Positions 48,011 through 56,317 of a DNA stretch of 64,000 nt are shown here, piece after piece. The stretch is from Nostoc sp. TH1S01 (lineage in GTDB: Bacteria; Cyanobacteriota; Cyanobacteriia; Cyanobacteriales; Nostocaceae), in contig JAGKSW010000018.1 in NCBI GenBank assembly GCA_018993265.1, forward strand, positions 186,001-250,000, in the 5' to 3' direction. The translations under genes were made by a program, and so were the position numbers. The notes under the pieces are model-generated. The model made no database searches. It saw only the letters and a program-made list of their open reading frames with translations, and was not told the origin of the DNA. The number at the start of each line of letters is the position of its first letter. Position 1 is the first letter of the stretch.

Positions 48011-49017
48011 TTATGGATTATTAATTGCATCTAACCAAACTTGCACATCAGGCAAAGCTGTAAAATCTAGCAATGCTTCGCTGAAATCTTCGAGAACAGG
48101 TAAAGGTAAACTGGAAATGTGCGATCGTATTTCTTCCGGTATTGCTCCAAACCGCTTAGTTAATAGTCTAATCACAAGATTAACCGCTTCTTGCTGTCGT
48201 CCCTGTTCTAGTCCTTGTTCTAGTCCTTCTTCACGTCCTTGTTCTAGTCCTTGTTCCCGTCCCTCTTCCCGTCCCTCTTCCTTAATTTCTCTGTAAACTC
48301 TGGTTTCCTTCAACGTAATTCCTAGCATCGATTCAACCTCTTGTCGGCTTAATTGTTCAAACTTGTACACCATTATTGTTGTTATTAACTCTATTATGGC
48401 GCGGCGTGCTGTTTCAGGTTGTTCCACCGCAGAACGCTCAATTAAATACCTGGCTTCCTGTGGTGCTTGCGCTTCATCTACTGTAGTTAACACCATCAAC
48501 GCTACCCATACAGGTAATTGGCGGATATCTCCTAATTCGTCCAAATACACGCGATGTACTTGGTTGCTGTTCAACAAGGCGCGATAAGGATAAATATCAG
48601 CTTGTTCAATACTACGCGATGGGTAAATTATCACTGCTTGCCAGTCGCTATATCTAGCTCGGTTGCGGTAAAAGTATAACAATGATTCTGCAAATACTCT
48701 TTCATAAAGCTGTTCATCCTTCTGAAACTGCACTTCACAGAAATAAACAACCCCAGTAAGCTAATCGTCATTCATTTTTCCAGACTGATTCGCTTGTAGT
48801 AAGGGCTTCAGCCCTGGCTTTATGCAACTTAAATGCTGATTAGCTTACCTGCATTTTCTGGTGGGAGAAATACACCATCGATTTCAAATTTAGGTTCTTT
48901 AACAGCTACAGAATCAAATCGATAAGCCTCGGCATTGGCTACAGGATTTTGTAATAGTTCAAATAGTAAACTGGGGAATTGCTGAAATAATTTATAAAAT
49001 ATCGAGTCTCGGCGCAT
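48011..49017 (-). pseudogene. DUF2887/Rpn-type (PD-(D/E)XK-like) gene split by a small insertion
   Basis: The start MRRDSIFYKLFQQFPSLLFE lies at 49017 and runs to PPENAG before an in-frame stop at about 48829. The family continuation VVYFCEVQFQKDEQLYERVF resumes near 48750 in the same family order and continues to a stop at 48011. Between them lies the element at 48755-48848. Removing it restores PPENAGVVYFCEVQFQ without a stop. The C-terminal part has a coiled coil made of EGREEGREQGLEQ repeats, common in these proteins. The intact family is a mobile, nuclease-like cyanobacterial protein. The downstream half (from Met 48733, 240 aa) could still be translated. Confidence 0.82.
48755..48848. 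mobile_element. 94-bp inverted-repeat element interrupting the DUF2887 gene
   Basis: GTAAGCTAATC at 48756-48766 is perfectly inverted as GATTAGCTTAC at 48838-48848. The middle contains the AGGGCTTCAGCCCT dyad often seen in Nostoc-type repeats. It introduces the stop after GKLISI in the interrupted frame. No reading frame; MITE-like. Confidence 0.82.
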
Positions 49018-49029
49018 TCAAGTTAAATA

Positions 49030-49737
49030 ATGACTAATAGTGATTTTATCGGACTAGCAGCCTCTTACATCTACGCTGTCAGCTTATTAGCTCTTGGTGA
49101 AGGGCTGCGGAGGCTATTTAGTGTTAAGCCAGATTTAACTCGCAAGTTTATCCATGTTGGTGCGGGAATGTGGGTGTTTGGCGTGCTGCTGCTGTTTAAA
49201 CATTGGCAAATTGGTATTATCCCCTTCGCTACCTTTATTGGGATCAACTATCTGCTTTATCGTTATCGAATTATCGGTGCAATGGATACTGAGGATAGTT
49301 CTCCAGGGACGGTTTATTTTGCTATTTCGGTGACATTACTTTTTGGGTTATTCTGGCGACCAGATGACCCAGTTGATTATGTCCCTATTGCTGTAGCTGG
49401 AATTATGGCTATGACTTGGGGAGATGCTTTAGCTGCATTAATTGGGAAAAGTTTTGGACAACACAAATACCAAGTAGGTTCATCTGTGCGTTCTTGGGAA
49501 GGTTCACTGGCGATGTTTTTAGCCAGCACAACAGCAATATTTCTAGTACTGTTGTTTTTACCTGGTTCTTTTCTGAGTCCTTTAGCAGTATCTGTTGGTG
49601 TGGGAAAGGCTTTGTTAACAGCGTTAGTTAGTGCTAGTTTTGCAACTTTAGTTGAAGCTGTATCACCCCACGGTACAGATAACCTCAGTGTGCCACTAGT
49701 TACAGTAACTGTAATGTGGGTATTGATGCAGATTTAA
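49030..49737 (+). CDS. phytol/dolichol-kinase-like CTP-type lipid kinase, membrane protein
   Basis: 235 residues with about six membrane helices. Conserved motifs of the phytol kinase/phosphatidate cytidylyltransferase-like family: LTRKFIHVGAGMWVF near residue 40, MTWGDALAALIGKSFGQHKY near 140, SWEGSLAMFLAS and EAVSPHGTDNLSVPL near the end. Plant VTE5 and the cyanobacterial homologue phosphorylate phytol for tocopherol and chlorophyll recycling, so phytol kinase or phytyl-phosphate kinase is likely. It starts 13 bases beyond the start of the divergent DUF2887 remnant. Confidence 0.85.
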   Translation: MTNSDFIGLAASYIYAVSLLALGEGLRRLFSVKPDLTRKFIHVGAGMWVFGVLLLFKHWQIGIIPFATFIGINYLLYRYRIIGAMDTEDSSPGTVYFAISVTLLFGLFWRPDDPVDYVPIAVAGIMAMTWGDALAALIGKSFGQHKYQVGSSVRSWEGSLAMFLASTTAIFLVLLFLPGSFLSPLAVSVGVGKALLTALVSASFATLVEAVSPHGTDNLSVPLVTVTVMWVLMQI

Positions 49738-49836
49738 TTTATCGTTTGTTTTCTGTCAAACGATGGGTGTGTTCTTACTTGACCATTTGTATTTTAAAAG
49801 TTGCCACCACAAAAATATGATGCGGAGAAAATCACC

Positions 49837-50553
49837 ATGAGTACAAACCAAAAAATTGCAGTTGTTACTGGTGGAAATCGTGGTTTAGGATTTGAAGCCT
49901 CTCGTCAACTGGCAAAACAAGGATATAAAGTAATTCTCACCAGCCGGGATGAAGCTAAAGGTAAAGCCGCAGCACAAAAGTTACAGGCTGAAGGCTTAAA
50001 TGTAATTTCTTATCCTTTGGATGTTACCAGTGATGAAAGTAGCCAAAGTTTAGCTGAGTTTATTCGTCAGCAGTGTGGCAAAGTTGATGCACTAGTAAAT
50101 AATGCTGGTATCTACATTGATGCTCAAGCAGGAAGCAACAGCATTCTGAGTACCAAAATTGATACTTTGCAGACAACAATTGATACAAATGTTTTTGGGG
50201 TGGTGCGTGTTACTCAAGCATTAATTCCCTTAATGAAAGAACATAATTATGGGCGAATAGTGAATGTTTCTTCAGGAATGGGACAGTTAACAGATATGGA
50301 GGGTGGTTCCCCAGGATACCGCATTTCTAAAACAGCTTTAAATGCCGTCACCAGAATTTTTGCTAGTGAATTAATTGGCACAAATATATTAGTTAATTCT
50401 GTGTGTCCAGGTTGGGTAAAAACTGATATGGGTGGCGCAAATGCACCACGTACCCCAGAACAGGGAGTCGATACAATCGTATGGCTGGCAACTCTTCCAA
50501 ATGATGGTGCTACTGGAGGATTTTTCCGCGATCGCCAACCAATTGCTTGGTAA
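49837..50553 (+). CDS. short-chain dehydrogenase/reductase
   Basis: 238 residues from ATG 49837 (MSTNQKIAVVTGGNRGLG), preceded by GGAGA at 49824-49828; a TTG start at 49801 would add 12 unlikely residues. Classical SDR with TGGNRGLG cofactor site, NNAGIY, catalytic Ser in VNVSSGMGQL and YRISK (Tyr, Lys). The length and GGSPGYRISKTALNAV resemble carbonyl reductases of the CBR1 type. NADPH-dependent reduction of a carbonyl is likely; substrate is unknown. Confidence 0.9.
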   Translation: MSTNQKIAVVTGGNRGLGFEASRQLAKQGYKVILTSRDEAKGKAAAQKLQAEGLNVISYPLDVTSDESSQSLAEFIRQQCGKVDALVNNAGIYIDAQAGSNSILSTKIDTLQTTIDTNVFGVVRVTQALIPLMKEHNYGRIVNVSSGMGQLTDMEGGSPGYRISKTALNAVTRIFASELIGTNILVNSVCPGWVKTDMGGANAPRTPEQGVDTIVWLATLPNDGATGGFFRDRQPIAW

Positions 50554-51083
50554 AATTTTGTATTTAGTTATTTATCGATACAGAAAATTAATGATAATTA
50601 ATTAGGCAAACTTTACGAAATTATCCGATTTTCTTGACATGGGGATCGCGGGTCAAAGTTTAGTCGATAAAATAGTCAAATTGTGCGGACTGATACAGTA
50701 ATTTCAAGAAGGCTATTATAAGCTTTATAAGCCCTTTACTTTTACCCTTATGGCGGAAATATCCGCTACAAAAGCACCAAAGCATATAGATAATTTCTCC
50801 TAAGAAAGTAAGGTTGATAAACCTCAACCACAATACTTATATAAGACCATAGGAAAATTACTATGCTTTGGTGATTTACTTAAATTTTTGTCAAAAGTTA
50901 ATAGACATTTGTTATTATTCGCCTACATCTTTGATAAGCATAGGTTTTGAATAACAAAATAGTAAGAAAAAATTAACATAAATCAACCCCTACAGCCTTA
51001 CACTCTGATACCACCGCACCCTTATATCCAGCCTCTTGAGCGATCGCTCACACTAATTTGCTCCATTCGCCATTACAATCGAG
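50554..51083. other. AT-rich intergenic region
   Basis: About 530 bases between the SDR and miaE genes, both on the plus strand. No gene, repeat array or named regulatory site was recognised. Confidence 0.55.
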
Positions 51084-51728
51084 TTGCTGGGATACTCAGC
51101 AGGATTGCCATTTCTTACGTTTCAGCCTGTGCTTACTTCTGGATTACCGACAATTAACGCTCTCAAGCAACCAACCTCTGATGCTTGGGTAGAACAAGCG
51201 ATCGCAAATTTAGATATTATTTTGCTTGACCATTCCCACTGCGAACGCAAAGCCGCCGGGGTGGCGTTAAATTTTATGTTTCGCTATCCTTCTAATACCA
51301 AAATGGTCAGGGAATTAACTGCGATCGCTCGTGAAGAATTAGAACACTTTGAACTCGTCAACCAGTGGCTAGAACGCCGTAACATTCCCCTTGCACCTTT
51401 ATCACCACCTCCTTATGGCGCAGGTTTAAAAGCCGCTGTCCGTCCCAACGAACCAGACCGTTTTTTAGATTCCTTACTCGTCACTGGCTTAATTGAAGCA
51501 CGCAGTCACGAACGATTAGGACTTTTAGCTAAACATTGTCCAGAACCAGAGTTAGCTAAATTTTATAAAAGCTTAATGGCATCAGAAGCAAGACACTTTG
51601 GTACATACTGGGTTTTAGCAGATACTTACTTTGAACGCGAAATCGTTCAGCAAAGACTTGATGAATTAGCAATTGTTGAAAGCGATCTCCTGGTAAACTT
51701 GCATCCAGAGCCAAGAATACACAGTTAG
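51084..51728 (+). CDS. miaE: tRNA-(ms2io6A37) hydroxylase-like protein MiaE
   Basis: 214 residues from TTG 51084; GTG 51129 (at VLTSGLP) is an alternative start. A diiron four-helix protein: ligand-bearing stretches LLDHSHCERKAAG (Glu), AIAREELEHFELVNQW (E..H), SLLVTGLIEARSHERLG (E..H) and SEARHFGTYWVLAD (E..H). MiaE hydroxylates the isopentenyl side chain of 2-methylthio-N6-isopentenyladenosine at tRNA position 37. Cyanobacterial homologues are common, though their tRNA substrate is not proven. ACTCAGC-type tandem repeats follow at 51739-51762. Confidence 0.88.
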   Translation: MLGYSAGLPFLTFQPVLTSGLPTINALKQPTSDAWVEQAIANLDIILLDHSHCERKAAGVALNFMFRYPSNTKMVRELTAIAREELEHFELVNQWLERRNIPLAPLSPPPYGAGLKAAVRPNEPDRFLDSLLVTGLIEARSHERLGLLAKHCPEPELAKFYKSLMASEARHFGTYWVLADTYFEREIVQQRLDELAIVESDLLVNLHPEPRIHS

Positions 51729-51853
51729 TCAAGCAAAGTGCTGAGTGCTGAGTGCTGAGTATCAACCAAGTAAATTCAAGGCTTTGAGCAATTAATACTG
51801 TCCTAACATCAGTGACTACGGCTGTATATTCACTAATAGACATTATATTTATC

Positions 51854-52258
51854 ATGCTTCAATTAACACATATCAGGCTGCTAGTAAACAACTACAAAGA
51901 TTGTTTTTTGTTCTACCGTGACGTGTTAGGCTTTTGGATTGATTGGGGTGATGAAAATAGCGGCTATGCTGAATTACACACCGGAGATAGCCTTAAATTA
52001 GCGTTATTTAGAAAAGATTTAATGGCTGAAGCAATTCCGAGTGCTTATCTACCTTCAGCTTTAGATTGTCAAAATAAAATGGCCTTGATTTTCGCCGTTG
52101 ATGACGTTGATGAAGTGTATGAAAAACTCAAAGAACGCAACGTCACAGTTGTTACCCAACCTTTAGATCGTCCAGCCTGGGGACTCCGCACCGCTCATTT
52201 TCGTGACCCAGATGGTAATTTAATTGAAATCTTCAGCAATTTAGGGACGGTAAATTAA
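51854..52258 (+). CDS. VOC-family (glyoxalase/bleomycin-resistance-like) protein
   Basis: 134 residues from ATG 51854 (MLQLTHIRLLVNNYKDCFLFYRDVLGF). Two beta-alpha-beta-beta-beta units: the first with HIRLLVNN, the second with MALIFAVDDVDEVYEKLKERN and FRDPDGNLIEIFSN (the metal-ligand Glu). Metal-dependent lyase, dioxygenase or binding functions are all possible in this fold, and the substrate is unknown. Confidence 0.85.
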   Translation: MLQLTHIRLLVNNYKDCFLFYRDVLGFWIDWGDENSGYAELHTGDSLKLALFRKDLMAEAIPSAYLPSALDCQNKMALIFAVDDVDEVYEKLKERNVTVVTQPLDRPAWGLRTAHFRDPDGNLIEIFSNLGTVN

Positions 52259-52404
52259 GATTGTCATTGGTCATTTGTAATAACCACTTCAAAAATAGAC
52301 ATCTTGCAAAAGTTTATTTACGTGCTTCTTTTGCGTCTTTGCGTCTTTGCGCGAAACAAAAAATAATTTATGCAAGAAAGTCTCATCTAAAATCCAAAAT
52401 GGTA

Positions 52405-52763
52405 TTAGCCGACTGCAAACTCGGTAAATTGTCGTTTAAAAGGAGAATGAAAAGCCAAGACAATATCTTGTTTAGGTACACCTCGGCTAGTCAGTTCATA
52501 AGCAATCCCGCCTTCAGTACCGTCGTGCTGAATCCAGATTTTTTCGTTTTTAATATCTAAGTGTAAAACACAACCATATACACGCCGTTTATTAGACCAA
52601 CCGACATGCACTAGTTGATAGCGATGCCTGCGGCGGGGCAAGGCCCAACGCGCTCTTGATCAAAAATAACCTCAGCATCTACTTCTTCATTACTAGCTTT
52701 AATTTCGCTGTAAGCTTGTAAAAGTTCTTGAATAAGTTGTCGATATTGTTCTACTTTTGTCAT
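52405..52763 (-). pseudogene. xisI: xisI-like gene broken by a 23-bp insertion
   Basis: The frame from ATG 52763 reads MTKVEQYRQLIQELLQAYSE and continues to VIFDQER, then runs out of frame into GPCPAAG and a stop. The rest of XisI (YQLVHVGWSNKRRVYGCVLHL to the end FTEFAVG at 52405) is in another frame. Removing 23 bases (TTGGGCCTTGCCCCG... at about 52626-52648) rejoins GCG and ATCGC into a HIP1 octamer and restores FDQERDRYQLVHVGW. XisI proteins, with XisH, are named for control of the fdxN element excision in Anabaena and are widespread. No xisH is adjacent; its place is taken by the TOPRIM gene 5 bases upstream. The downstream part from TTG 52641 may be translated as a 78-aa fragment. Confidence 0.82.
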
Positions 52764-52767
52764 ATAC

Positions 52768-53373
52768 TTACCAAGTCGGTTCAAAATTATTTATTGCAAT
52801 TACTGCTCTCTCTAAGCTACGAGAATGAGCCTTGGCAAGTTCAACTTGCCAGTATTGATTAACAAATTGAATAAGCTGCCCATTATAATCCTTACCAATT
52901 TTTGCAGTACTGTTTTTAGCAGGTATAATAGCATCACGTAGATTTCGCTTTCTTGATTTTTTAGTCAACTCAATCAGCAATTGCTTAGGATCAGACACTG
53001 AATCTAAATCATCAGGAATCAAGTCTACTGAAATAGTAAGAAATTGTGCAAATGCCTGACGATCTGCCAAGAGCCAAGCCTCTACTTCTTTAACCGCTAC
53101 TCTAAAGATTAGATTTGGATGTTTTGGTTGAGATAGCCATTTTGTGATTAAGGCTAGTGGACACTCATGTGTGTCTAAGTCTGTTAGTACTAAATAAGGT
53201 GAACCGTTAGCAGCATGATTTATCCCTGGAATAATCTTTTTAAGATAACCAAAACCTCCGCGTTTTAGGCAAGTCCCGATAGAAAATGGGCGTTGAGACT
53301 GCCTGATAATTTCCCTCAACACCGCCTCACTTAAGTCATCCTCAACTGCTAGATTGATGGGAATATCGGTCAT
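52768..53373 (-). CDS. TOPRIM-like DUF4276-type protein, partner of the AAA ATPase
   Basis: 201 residues. The acidic TOPRIM pattern is visible: Glu11 in NLAVEDDLSEAV and Asp65/Asp67 in YLVLTDLDTHECP, as in DUF4276 and OLD-type nucleases. A hydrophilic C-terminal half follows (RVAVKEVEAWLLADRQAF). Its ATG overlaps the stop of the upstream ATPase by 4 bases, so they are translationally coupled. In OLD, Gabija, PARIS and related defence systems an AAA ATPase controls a TOPRIM nuclease; by analogy this is the nuclease half. The exact family and any activity are inferred. Confidence 0.75.
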   Translation of the reverse strand: MTDIPINLAVEDDLSEAVLREIIRQSQRPFSIGTCLKRGGFGYLKKIIPGINHAANGSPYLVLTDLDTHECPLALITKWLSQPKHPNLIFRVAVKEVEAWLLADRQAFAQFLTISVDLIPDDLDSVSDPKQLLIELTKKSRKRNLRDAIIPAKNSTAKIGKDYNGQLIQFVNQYWQVELAKAHSRSLERAVIAINNFEPTW

Positions 53374-54518
53374 TTAAGTAAGCTCAATTGGTCAATCTGT
53401 GCAGGAGTTGTGTGAGGTAAAGCTGCATCAGCAACAGTAAGTCCCCCTTCAAGCAAGCTGCTAATCTCTTTAATTGAGGCAGCTACTTCAACCTTTGTCC
53501 CTTCAGCAGTCGGTGTCAGCAGTAAAACTTCTTCACCTCCAATACCTGCATCTGATAATAATTCAGCACTGTGGGTACTCAGCATAACTTGCCGTTTTTT
53601 CTGTTTTTGTAAACGATAAATTAAAGCAGGTAATTTAGCAACAATACCAGCATTTAAAGACAATTCTGGTTCTTCAAGTAGAAGAAGAGAGTCACTTTCA
53701 AGAAGAGACCAAAGTAAACCAATTAGACGTAATGTTCCATCAGAAAACTGATCCTCTCTCTGTTTACCAGCTCCTGGTCTCCAATGTTCATAGACAGCTT
53801 CCAAGTGAGGAATACCCATTTCATCTTTAACATCAGTCAATTGCTTTAACTGAGGAACTGCTATTCGCAAAGCATCCTCAATTTTTTTTAAGCGAGATCG
53901 TCTAGTTCTTTCTGGAGTCTTCATGACTCGCTCTAAAAAGTTTCTGCCGAAAGGGTCTCCTTGAATTCCCGGCCCACTAAAAGCTTCAGGATATCTTAAC
54001 AGTTGAGGTACTAAATGAAGGTATAGGGTAGATTCGAGAAACTTAGGAACTTCTCTAAACTCTGCATTTGCATTAATTTGCTCCAAATAAGTTTGAGTTA
54101 AACGTAAATTATCTTTTTCATCTTCAGAATCTGGACGATTAATTAACTGTTTACCATCTTTCCAAACTCTTTCATACGACAGGATAGGTTCATTCTGTCC
54201 TCCTTTTCTTTGTTTAATTCCGATGCCATATTTCCAAATAGGTGATTGTAGTTCATTTTCTGATAATTGCACTTCTATCTCAACGTCAGGATATCGTCTC
54301 GCATATAGACACCTGATTTTGGATAAACCGCCTCGGTCTCTAACTGCCTTCTGTAAGCCACCTCCATCCTTGGACAAATCTCGTAAAAACCTGAGAGCAT
54401 CTAGTAAATTTGATTTACCAGAGGCATTTGGGCCAATAAGAAAAACGCGATCTCTTAACCCCACTTCTATTGAGCGAAAGTTTCTCCAGTTCTTCAAACT
54501 TATGTGAGAAATAATCAT
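53370..54518 (-). CDS. RecF/SMC-like AAA ATPase (AAA_21-type)
   Basis: 382 residues. MIISHISLKNWRNFRSIEVGL opens the ABC-type ATPase fold; Walker A FLIGPNASGKSNLLDALRFL (about 28-47), signature-like QFSDGTLRLIGLLW, Walker B LLLLEEPELSLN, and switch His MLSTHSAELL. A helical insertion lies at about 95-240. Such single-chain ATPases coupled to a DUF4276/TOPRIM gene are frequent in genomic islands and are likely phage-defence or DNA-repair modules. The downstream gene overlaps it by 4 bases. A lone HigA gene is 160 bases upstream. Confidence 0.85.
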   Translation of the reverse strand: MIISHISLKNWRNFRSIEVGLRDRVFLIGPNASGKSNLLDALRFLRDLSKDGGGLQKAVRDRGGLSKIRCLYARRYPDVEIEVQLSENELQSPIWKYGIGIKQRKGGQNEPILSYERVWKDGKQLINRPDSEDEKDNLRLTQTYLEQINANAEFREVPKFLESTLYLHLVPQLLRYPEAFSGPGIQGDPFGRNFLERVMKTPERTRRSRLKKIEDALRIAVPQLKQLTDVKDEMGIPHLEAVYEHWRPGAGKQREDQFSDGTLRLIGLLWSLLESDSLLLLEEPELSLNAGIVAKLPALIYRLQKQKKRQVMLSTHSAELLSDAGIGGEEVLLLTPTAEGTKVEVAASIKEISSLLEGGLTVADAALPHTTPAQIDQLSLLK

Positions 54519-54678
54519 TACTTAAAAACAAACGTCTCTTTATATTTCAATGGTATCTTGCCTAAGATTAAATTAGTCTTAGAAAACTTCAATCAACTAG
54601 CTTTACTAAAGTAGTCCATGAAGAGATACCTCTTAAATTGACTTTGTAAATATGAGCTAAATCCATCAATTAAGATAC

Positions 54679-54963
54679 TCAAACATTAGGAATAATAATT
54701 TCTGAACTTTCTTTGCCTACTGTTTGTTCAGCTAACCTCAATTCATAGTTTTTCTGAAGATTTAGCCAAAATTCTCCACCAGTGCCAAAATATTGACCTA
54801 ATCGCAAAGCTGTATCAGCTGTTATCCCTCTTTTTCCATTGATGATTTCGGTAATCCGGTTTTTAGGAACATGAAGAACACGCGCTAAATCACTTGCTGT
54901 CATACCAAGTTCTGTGATTTCATCCCCAAGAATTTCTCCTGGATGAATGGGTGGACGTGCCAT
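54679..54963 (-). CDS. HigA-type antitoxin / XRE regulator, without toxin
   Basis: 94 residues of the HigA family: RPPIHPGEILGDEITELGMTASDLAR, a helix-turn-helix with VPKNRITEIINGKRGITADTALRLGQYFGTGGEFWLNLQ. It would bind its own promoter and, where present, neutralise a HigB ribonuclease encoded just upstream. Here the 99 bases between it and the TPR gene are too short for higB, and no RelE-type frame was found. It may be an orphan antitoxin or a regulator of the AAA/TOPRIM pair that follows. Confidence 0.88.
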   Translation of the reverse strand: MARPPIHPGEILGDEITELGMTASDLARVLHVPKNRITEIINGKRGITADTALRLGQYFGTGGEFWLNLQKNYELRLAEQTVGKESSEIIIPNV

Positions 54964-55062
54964 TTATCTCTCCAGATTGGAATGTTTGCATTTATTAGGG
55001 GTTCCTACCAAAGAACCCCCAAAACATTTATTTTTTACAGTTATCTTAAACCACCCAATTTC

Positions 55063-55941
55063 TTACGGCTTAGGAGTACTTGCAGGTGCAGGTGCAGAAG
55101 TTGCAGCAGGCGCAGGAGTTGGGGAAGCGGTCGCAGCTTTGTTAATTTCGTCTCGGTATTGAGCAGGCGCTAAACTGGCTGCATTATCAAACAAAGGTTT
55201 AGCTTCGGTTGTTTTGCCTTGTTCCTTCAACAGCATGGCTTTAGCCAAGACAGGGCGAAAATCCTTGGGATCTTTCTTAATGGCTTGGTCATAGACATTA
55301 ATAGCTTGAGGATAGCGTTTTTGGACTGCATAGACATTGCCTAATAGCACCTGCACAGCAACTACATTCACACTTCCAGGCTGAATGGTATTAGCTTGGG
55401 TAGCACTATTTAAAGTGTCTTGTAATAAACCGATCGCAGCTTCTGGGCGTTGTTGGTCTAATAACAGTGCTACCATGCCTTGTAAAGCTTTCAAATCACC
55501 AGGTTTAGTATCAAGAATTGTGCGATATGCTTGGGCGGCTCCTTCTTTATCACCAATTTGCTGCTTGGCTTGGGCGAGGAGGACACCATATTCCGATCTG
55601 TCGGGATTAAGTTTAGCTAGTTTTTCTAAAGGAGCAATAACTCCTTGAACATCACCTTGATTGAGGCTTAAAAGTTGTAGCCGCGCTTGTAATAAACCTT
55701 TAAGAGCAGTTTGATTTTCAGGTTCCCGTTGTAAAACTAGTTCATAACCCCGTACTTCGTCTTGCAATTTTGTTTTTTGGTCAGAGGAAGCTAAGTTACC
55801 TTTGGGACTTGCAGTGGTCTGGTTTGTCGGTGTCGGGCTATTGAATGCGCTAATAATAGGAACTATAGATACACCCACAAACATGAGAACTGCTAATGCC
55901 AAGATAACTCTAACTATCCAACGATTACGCGGTTGAGACAC
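55063..55941 (-). CDS. membrane-anchored TPR protein
   Basis: 292 residues. One N-terminal membrane helix at about 9-30 (IVRVILALAVLMFVGVSIV), a Ser/Thr/Pro linker, then about five tetratricopeptide repeats at 75-270 (LAKLNPDRSEYGVLLAQAKQQIGDKEGAAQAYRTIL and AINVYDQAIKKDPKDFRPVLAKAMLL), and a Pro/Ala tail (TPAPAATSAPAPAS). It is likely a periplasmic-facing protein-binding scaffold. Common in cyanobacteria without a known role. Confidence 0.88.
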   Translation of the reverse strand: MSQPRNRWIVRVILALAVLMFVGVSIVPIISAFNSPTPTNQTTASPKGNLASSDQKTKLQDEVRGYELVLQREPENQTALKGLLQARLQLLSLNQGDVQGVIAPLEKLAKLNPDRSEYGVLLAQAKQQIGDKEGAAQAYRTILDTKPGDLKALQGMVALLLDQQRPEAAIGLLQDTLNSATQANTIQPGSVNVVAVQVLLGNVYAVQKRYPQAINVYDQAIKKDPKDFRPVLAKAMLLKEQGKTTEAKPLFDNAASLAPAQYRDEINKAATASPTPAPAATSAPAPASTPKP

Positions 55942-56317
55942 AGTTGTGTAATTCTCCAGAACTCTAATGACATTATGATTGACACAAGTTGGAAAGTAAA
56001 AATTTCCAAAACTTTGCGGAATACCACCAATTGTCTGTGAATTTTATAACAAATAACTATTTCCGCTGCTAAAGTAAGTGATGACTTTAGGGGGAGCCGT
56101 CAGAGTTATACCTATGATATGCTTCCGAAACTGGTGTCTAGACGCTAGATTAAACGTTTAAAGTATTAAATGTAAATCTAGCGTTTTTAAAATTGTATTG
56201 GGCGTTGTCGTGTGCCTTGATGGAACACAATATACTTTCATCAGCCGCACAAACGCTCTTTCCAGTTGCTTTAGTAAAATCCCACAATGGGATGTGTCTC
56301 CGCCGCAAGGAGTTTTT
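55942..56317. other. divergent promoter region with a terminator-like hairpin
   Basis: About 375 bases between the TPR gene (minus) and the RGG protein gene (plus). At 56142-56184 ACGCTAGATT and AATCTAGCGT form an inverted repeat followed by TTTT. It sits about 130 bases before the plus-strand ATG and could act as a leader attenuator. Function is not shown. Confidence 0.5.
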
